A DNA stretch of 9,926 nt, from contig JAOZOC010000086.1 of the NCBI GenBank assembly GCA_029933495.1, positions 1-9,926 on the forward strand, given 5' to 3'. The notes under the pieces are model-generated. The model was not told the origin of the DNA. It searched no databases and saw only the letters and a list, made by a program, of their open reading frames with translations. Position 1 is the stretch's first letter; the number at the start of each line of letters is the position of its first letter. Made by a program: the position numbers and the translations under genes. Below, piece by piece: positions 6,298-9,926 of this stretch. The DNA comes from Bacteroidales bacterium. Lineage in GTDB: Bacteria > Bacteroidota > Bacteroidia > Bacteroidales > JAADJA01.

Positions 6298-8474
6298 CTT
6301 TTTTTCGCAGCAAATATCAGATAAACTATTGAAATGAGAATGAAAAATAATGAAAACCAGAAGCCGGAGATAACCAGAGTCGGTTTGTACTCAAATTGCA
6401 CAGTATGTGAGCCATTCGGAACTTCAACTCCGAGAAAAGTCCCGTCTGCTTCAAGAACAGAACTCTCCTCACTATCAACAATAGCTCTCCATCCGTAATA
6501 ATAATTTTGCAGATACACAAATATCCTGTTCCGGTCTGTCTCAACTTCAAACTTTGCCATTACAGGTGAAAAGGATATAAATCTGACAGCACTCGTTCCT
6601 GCTCCCTGGACAATATAATTTATCCTTTTGAAAGCATCCGGTTTCAGATAAATATTCCCTATTTTTATGCTGCCCGTTTCCAAATCAGCTGACAACGAAT
6701 CAAAAGGCAAAACCATTTCAGCAAAAAAGGCCGGAGGATTTTTGATAACCGATTTTAGCAATCCGGGCAATGAATCTTCCAGAATCTCATAGTCCTTCAG
6801 ATGAAGAGGATTATACCCATCCCAGGCAAGCTGCTTATGGAAAATATTCAGATTTTTCCACAAAGGTGTAAAAGAGAGCAACGCCCTGTCACGGCTCTCT
6901 ATTACAGGTGTCATTGCAGGAACAGGGAAACCCTTTGGCAGAAGCCTTGTCTTTTCATTAATCTGCTTTTGAGAAACTTTATCATTATAAACCGTGTATG
7001 GCGCATTCAGCTGAAGTGCAAAAATCATATCTGCTACTATCAAAATTACAATAGCAGTTGCAAGTCTCTTCGAACTACTGTATTTATTGATTATCAGGAG
7101 TAATAACCCAAGAAATATCAATTGTACAACAGCCTGAAAAAATATCTGCCTTGCCAAAGCCGAAGTTTCAGAGAAGGAGAACAGACCACCGTTTTTCAAA
7201 AAACCACCGAGATCGATATATTGTCCGGCAATATTTATTCCGGCAACTATTATTATCAGGAGAGCAACAGCCAAAATTGAAAGGTTAACAGTTCTGGTAT
7301 TACTAAAGGTGATAAAATTATTCAGAGCAGAGCCAGCAACAACCACAAAACTGATTATGACAAAAATTCTGAGCAGTGATGGAAACCGGAATAAGCTAAA
7401 GAAAGGCAAATAGTTATAAAGAAGCCCTCTGACAGGTGTAAAATCACCAAGAGAAGCTGCAAGCATAAACAATCCCCAGTAGAGAAACAGTTTAACTATT
7501 GCAGATTTCCTGATAAATAGTGCGGCAACAAAAAACACAAAAAGAATAATTCCGAAATAGCCATTGGCCATCGACATATCAGTACCGTATGATGACAAAT
7601 CATGATTTACGGCTCCAAAAGGAATGATTAACGATATCAGACTTTTAACTGAAAAGGGACCATATAAAACATCTTCAAGAGAGAGGCCTCCACTCCTTCT
7701 CATATAAGGCATAAGCTTAAAAACAGAGATCAGCATCACAGCGGATGTGAGGATTGTAAGAACAAGTGCGGCAGCATTGTATTTTATAAATGAGAAAAAA
7801 GCCTTCTTCCCTTCATCTCTGCCAATTACAACCGAATAGAAAATAAAAAGGATAATCAGGAAATAAAGCAGTACCATTGTAAAAGCAGGATAACCCCCGG
7901 TAATAAGCATAAACATAAAAAGGCTAAATATTATCGCCTGCCTGAGGGTACGTTTTATCGACAGTCTGATATAGGAACTAATTACATAAGGCAGCCAGGT
8001 AGCACTGATGATCCACATAAAATGCTGGGCATTTCCAACAAAAAATCCACTAAACATATACGCTATCCCAATTATCAATGCAACATTCCGCTGAAAATTG
8101 AGGGTTTTCCCAAGGGTGAACATCCCCACTCCGGCAAGAAAAATATGCAATGTAAAATCTATTGACAACACATATATACTGTATCCCCAAATATACCCAA
8201 AAAACCAAACTATCGGATAGAGCGCAGAACTCTGAGGATCGGCGTGGATAGGATAGCCGCAATGCTGGTATGGATTCCAGAGTGGGAGAACATGATTTTG
8301 CAACGACTCACCAATAAAAAATTTCCAGGGATAAGCCTGATCAATAAGATCCCATTTTAATGGATGCTCAAGCAACGAAATCTGCCAATACCCAAAAATG
8401 GCAAGAACCAGCAATATCAGATATGGAGATAATTGCCCGGCAAATCGTTTTAAAGAAGCCCTGTTAATAACCAT
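6294..8474 (-). CDS. YfhO-family polytopic membrane protein, probable glycosyltransferase
   Basis: A 726-residue protein of the YfhO family, whose Bacillus member takes part in glycosylating cell-envelope polymers. The first membrane helix (16-30) is followed by the characteristic loop WDLIDQAYPW (41-50) and LPLWNPYQHCGYP (63-75) with conserved aspartates D42 and D45, then QSSALYP (81-87). About a dozen hydrophobic segments follow, with FRFPSLLRIF at 362-371. After roughly residue 490 the chain is extracytoplasmic and ends with the usual YfhO tail: YYYGWRAIVD (658-667), VEVPNGSHTVQFEYKP (683-698) and a last membrane helix (about 703-722). Length is somewhat below many relatives but nothing appears missing. 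It is the first gene of a two-gene unit with the GT39-like enzyme, overlapping it by 4 nt; joint envelope or polysaccharide glycosylation is inferred. Confidence 0.9.
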   Translation of the reverse strand: MVINRASLKRFAGQLSPYLILLVLAIFGYWQISLLEHPLKWDLIDQAYPWKFFIGESLQNHVLPLWNPYQHCGYPIHADPQSSALYPIVWFFGYIWGYSIYVLSIDFTLHIFLAGVGMFTLGKTLNFQRNVALIIGIAYMFSGFFVGNAQHFMWIISATWLPYVISSYIRLSIKRTLRQAIIFSLFMFMLITGGYPAFTMVLLYFLIILFIFYSVVIGRDEGKKAFFSFIKYNAAALVLTILTSAVMLISVFKLMPYMRRSGGLSLEDVLYGPFSVKSLISLIIPFGAVNHDLSSYGTDMSMANGYFGIILFVFFVAALFIRKSAIVKLFLYWGLFMLAASLGDFTPVRGLLYNYLPFFSLFRFPSLLRIFVIISFVVVAGSALNNFITFSNTRTVNLSILAVALLIIIVAGINIAGQYIDLGGFLKNGGLFSFSETSALARQIFFQAVVQLIFLGLLLLIINKYSSSKRLATAIVILIVADMIFALQLNAPYTVYNDKVSQKQINEKTRLLPKGFPVPAMTPVIESRDRALLSFTPLWKNLNIFHKQLAWDGYNPLHLKDYEILEDSLPGLLKSVIKNPPAFFAEMVLPFDSLSADLETGSIKIGNIYLKPDAFKRINYIVQGAGTSAVRFISFSPVMAKFEVETDRNRIFVYLQNYYYGWRAIVDSEESSVLEADGTFLGVEVPNGSHTVQFEYKPTLVISGFWFSLFFILISIVYLIFAAKKR

Positions 8475-8478
8475 TCCG

Positions 8479-8508
8479 CTAAATTACATCAAAATATTAT
8501 TTTGACAA
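8479..8508 (-). promoter_or_regulatory. Possible promoter of the YfhO / GT39 pair
   Basis: On the minus strand TTG (8508-8506), a 19-nt spacer and TAATTTAG (8486-8479) fit the Bacteroidota TTG-N19-TAnnTTTG layout with one mismatch in the -7 element. Transcription would begin almost at the ATG (8474), giving a nearly leaderless message, which weakens the call. Confidence 0.25.
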
Positions 8509-8751
8509 TTAAAACTCTTGTGAAAGCAGGAGAGAGAGTGTTATTGTCCAAAAGCTGGGAAAAAGCTGGAAAATCAGGTAATTATGTAGATAGAAATAAA
8601 AATATGTCAGTGATATAATCCGAAAATTGCAAGAACCTGCCAATCATTGGCTTCTCAAAAGAACTCTCCCACCCAATAAATAGTATTGAAAGACCATAGA
8701 ATGACTTAATCCCGCCCGTTTTCGATTAGGCTACAATGCACTGATAAACCA

Positions 8752-8778
8752 AAATGGGTGGCATGCATAGACAGAAAT
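8752..8778 (+). repeat. Inverted repeat, left arm
   Basis: This 27-nt segment contains ATGGGTGGCATGCATAGA. Its reverse complement occurs at 9879-9905 with 26 of 27 matches; the only difference is A versus C at position 8773. The two arms enclose the nuclease gene, leaving 80 nt between this arm and the gene's stop codon. Similarity ends sharply on both sides. Confidence 0.9.
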
Positions 8779-8858
8779 TGCAACATTAACCCTATTATTA
8801 ATTTCCCATAAAAATATTCCTGGATTTAGCCCGCTACCGGAGGCTGAGCAGTTTGTTG

Positions 8859-9914
8859 TTAATCTTCATTTTTATTTTCAATTAGTTTCTTCAATTCTTC
8901 TTTACTTGGTAATACTGTCAAATATTTACTTGCAAATATCTGCTCATTATTTTCGGGTAATGTCATTTCTACTAATGCATCATCTTTTGTCCTGCATAAA
9001 ACAATTCCAATGCTTGAGTTTTCGTATTCAAGTTTTACTTTCCTGTCAAAATAGTTTACATACATTTGCATTTGTCCTAAATCTTGATGTGATATTTCAC
9101 CAATTTTTAGATCTATTAGCACAAAGCATTGCAATATCCTGTTGTAAAAAACTAAATCTACTCTAAAGTGTTTTTCCTTATATGTAAATCTTACTTGTCT
9201 TCCAACAAATGCAAATCCTTTTCCTAGTTCAAGTAAAAAGTGTTCTAATTTGTCTATGATTTTTTGTTCTAATTCCGTTTCTGAGTATTTACTTTCTTCC
9301 GGCAATCCAAGAAATTCAAGTATATATGGGTCTTTTACTGTATCTGTTGGGTTTTCAATAATTAGCCCTTTTTTAGAAAGTTTTCTTATTTCTCTTTTGT
9401 CTCTGCTCAAAACTAATCTTTCAAAGAGTGCAGAATTAAATTGTCTTTGCAATTCTCTGACACTCCAACTATTATTTATCGCTTCAATCTCATAAAATTT
9501 CCTTTCATCTGAATCGTCTATTTTGATAAGAAAAAGATAATGTGACCAACTTAATTGAAAATCAAGGTTATCAAAATTCCGAGACACTGTTTCGGTTTTC
9601 TCATTGTTCAATATCCGAGACACTGTTTCGGATATTGAATAGCTTAAATAAAACCTACGCATATTTTCTAAATTATCAACAGAAAAACCTTTCCCAAATT
9701 CTTTCCTTAATTTTTCAGAAAGTCCTTTAAGAGTCTTTTTTCCGTAAACAGCTCTTTCTCTTCCTTGTTGTTCCTCTTCGATAATGATTTTTCCAATTTC
9801 AAAATAGGTATAAACCATTGTTTTATTAACAGTCTGGATGACTGATTTACGAGCTTCTTTTAGCTGAACAACTTGGTTATTTCGGTCTATGCATGCCACC
9901 CATTTCGGTCTCAT
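8859..9914 (-). CDS. DUF1016 / YhcG-type PD-(D/E)XK nuclease, 5' end formed by repeat sequence
   Basis: A 351-residue protein from the ATG at 9914. Residues about 17-150 are the YhcG N-terminal domain (ARKSVIQTVNKTMVYTYFEIGK, then SWSHY at 122-126). Residues about 175-340 are the predicted nuclease domain: E224/E229 upstream, D253 in RVDLVFYN, D268-x-K270 in VLIDLKIG, and Q281/Q283 in DLGQMQMY, so the catalytic set looks complete. The family occurs near restriction-modification and other defence genes, but no partner is present here. The first 14 or so residues (MRPKWVACIDR) are encoded by the tandem/inverted repeat and do not resemble the family, whose members usually have native residues before the first helix; 5' replacement is likely. 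A GTG at 9923 could add three residues; an in-frame TAA at 9924-9926 closes the frame. A 17-bp sequence is duplicated inside the gene. The catalytic residues suggest it is still functional, but expression is uncertain. Confidence 0.85.
   Translation of the reverse strand: MRPKWVACIDRNNQVVQLKEARKSVIQTVNKTMVYTYFEIGKIIIEEEQQGRERAVYGKKTLKGLSEKLRKEFGKGFSVDNLENMRRFYLSYSISETVSRILNNEKTETVSRNFDNLDFQLSWSHYLFLIKIDDSDERKFYEIEAINNSWSVRELQRQFNSALFERLVLSRDKREIRKLSKKGLIIENPTDTVKDPYILEFLGLPEESKYSETELEQKIIDKLEHFLLELGKGFAFVGRQVRFTYKEKHFRVDLVFYNRILQCFVLIDLKIGEISHQDLGQMQMYVNYFDRKVKLEYENSSIGIVLCRTKDDALVEMTLPENNEQIFASKYLTVLPSKEELKKLIENKNED
9579..9631. repeat. Intragenic 17-bp direct repeat in the nuclease gene
   Basis: CCGAGACACTGTTTCGG occurs identically at 9579-9595 and 9615-9631, a 36-nt (12-codon) period. 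Each copy is itself palindromic apart from one mismatched pair and the central base. In the protein it gives two ETVSR motifs (residues 96-100 and 108-112) in the linker just before the conserved SWSHY. Because the period is a multiple of three, gain or loss of units keeps the frame. Confidence 0.9.
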
Positions 9915-9923
9915 GGGTGCCAC
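9877..9923 (-). repeat. 24-bp tandem repeat at the 5' end of the nuclease gene
   Basis: Read on the minus strand, GTGGCACCCATGAGACCG begins at 9923 and GTGGCATGCATAGACCG at 9899; both continue GAAAT. The two units are one period of 24 nt apart and differ mainly at CCCATG versus TGCAT. The window ends 3 nt beyond the outer unit, so the array may continue. The outer unit supplies the GTG and ATG start codons. CACCCAT (9919-9913) and ATGGGTG (9903-9897) form a 7-bp stem with a 9-nt loop that encloses the ATG. Confidence 0.8.
9879..9905 (-). repeat. Inverted repeat, right arm
   Basis: Reverse-complement partner of 8752-8778 with 26/27 matches. It overlaps codons 4 to 12 of the nuclease reading frame and is also part of the 24-bp tandem array, so the left arm looks like an isolated inverted copy of the same dispersed unit. 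Confidence 0.9.
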
Positions 9924-9926
9924 TTA

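Larger units (their letters stand above)
8475..8858. other. Gene-poor stretch of 384 nt
   Basis: No convincing gene on either strand. Contents: a possible promoter for the leftward YfhO gene; two AAAAGCTGG copies 11 nt apart (8550 and 8561); a perfect 13-nt palindrome GCCAATCATTGGC (8639-8651); one arm of an inverted repeat (8752-8778) containing an 11-codon frame; and an imperfect hairpin AGCC/GGCT (8828-8845) near the 3' end of the nuclease gene that lacks a T-run. Confidence 0.7.

Noticed and set aside
8754..8789. Short + strand frame MGGMHRQKLQH within the left repeat arm
   Set aside because: Only 11 codons, lying mostly in repeat sequence, with no other sign of translation.
8828..8845. 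Intrinsic terminator of the nuclease gene
   Set aside because: The AGCC/GGCT hairpin is short and imperfect, and no T-run follows it in the minus-strand direction.
8740..9917. Target-site duplication around the inverted repeat
   Set aside because: Bases outside the arms (ACTGATAAACCA on the left, CGGTCTCATGGG on the right) do not match directly.

Overview
This window most likely comes from a member of the Bacteroidota, probably Bacteroidales-like, though no rRNA or other marker is present to settle that. The evidence is moderate to low GC, no clear Shine-Dalgarno sequences, a TAnnTTTG-type -7 element just upstream of lipA, a coupled YfhO / GT39 pair, and two orphan genes (a four-helix-bundle protein and a DUF1016/YhcG nuclease) of families I associate with this phylum.

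Layout. Positions 1-555: a small four-helix-bundle protein gene (40-426) bracketed by in-phase GTTARRA heptamers. A second, unrelated heptamer array, C(A/G)CATAA, follows and runs up to 10 nt before the next start codon. Positions 556-2349: a large iron-sulfur flavoprotein joining a NuoI-like two-cluster ferredoxin region to a GltD-like NAD(P)H/FAD module; a strong intrinsic terminator ends it. Positions 2629-4274: the lipoic acid pair lipA and lipB on the + strand. Positions 4291-8474: a minus-strand pair, a YfhO-family membrane protein followed by a GT39-like membrane glycosyltransferase, sharing an ATGA stop/start overlap. Positions 8475-8858: a gene-poor stretch. Positions 8859-9923: a minus-strand DUF1016/YhcG-type PD-(D/E)XK nuclease gene flanked by a 27-bp inverted repeat (26/27 identical). 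The right copy is part of a 24-bp tandem repeat that supplies the gene's start codon and first residues.

How the genes relate. LipB transfers octanoate from acyl carrier protein to lipoyl domains and LipA inserts the two sulfurs, so these two form one pathway. The YfhO and GT39 proteins probably act together on the outer face of the inner membrane, moving sugars from a lipid-linked donor to an unknown acceptor. The flavoprotein is probably an electron-transfer subunit whose partner is outside the window or absent. The edge genes look like accessory cargo: each is a single gene framed by repeats, and neither relates to its metabolic neighbours.

The best candidate for something little described is the right edge: a nuclease gene framed by inverted repeats, whose 5' end appears to have been replaced by repeat sequence and whose ATG lies in a repeat-made hairpin. 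The heptamer-bracketed four-helix-bundle gene at the left edge is a second candidate. No transposase, integrase, CRISPR array, tRNA or rRNA was found.
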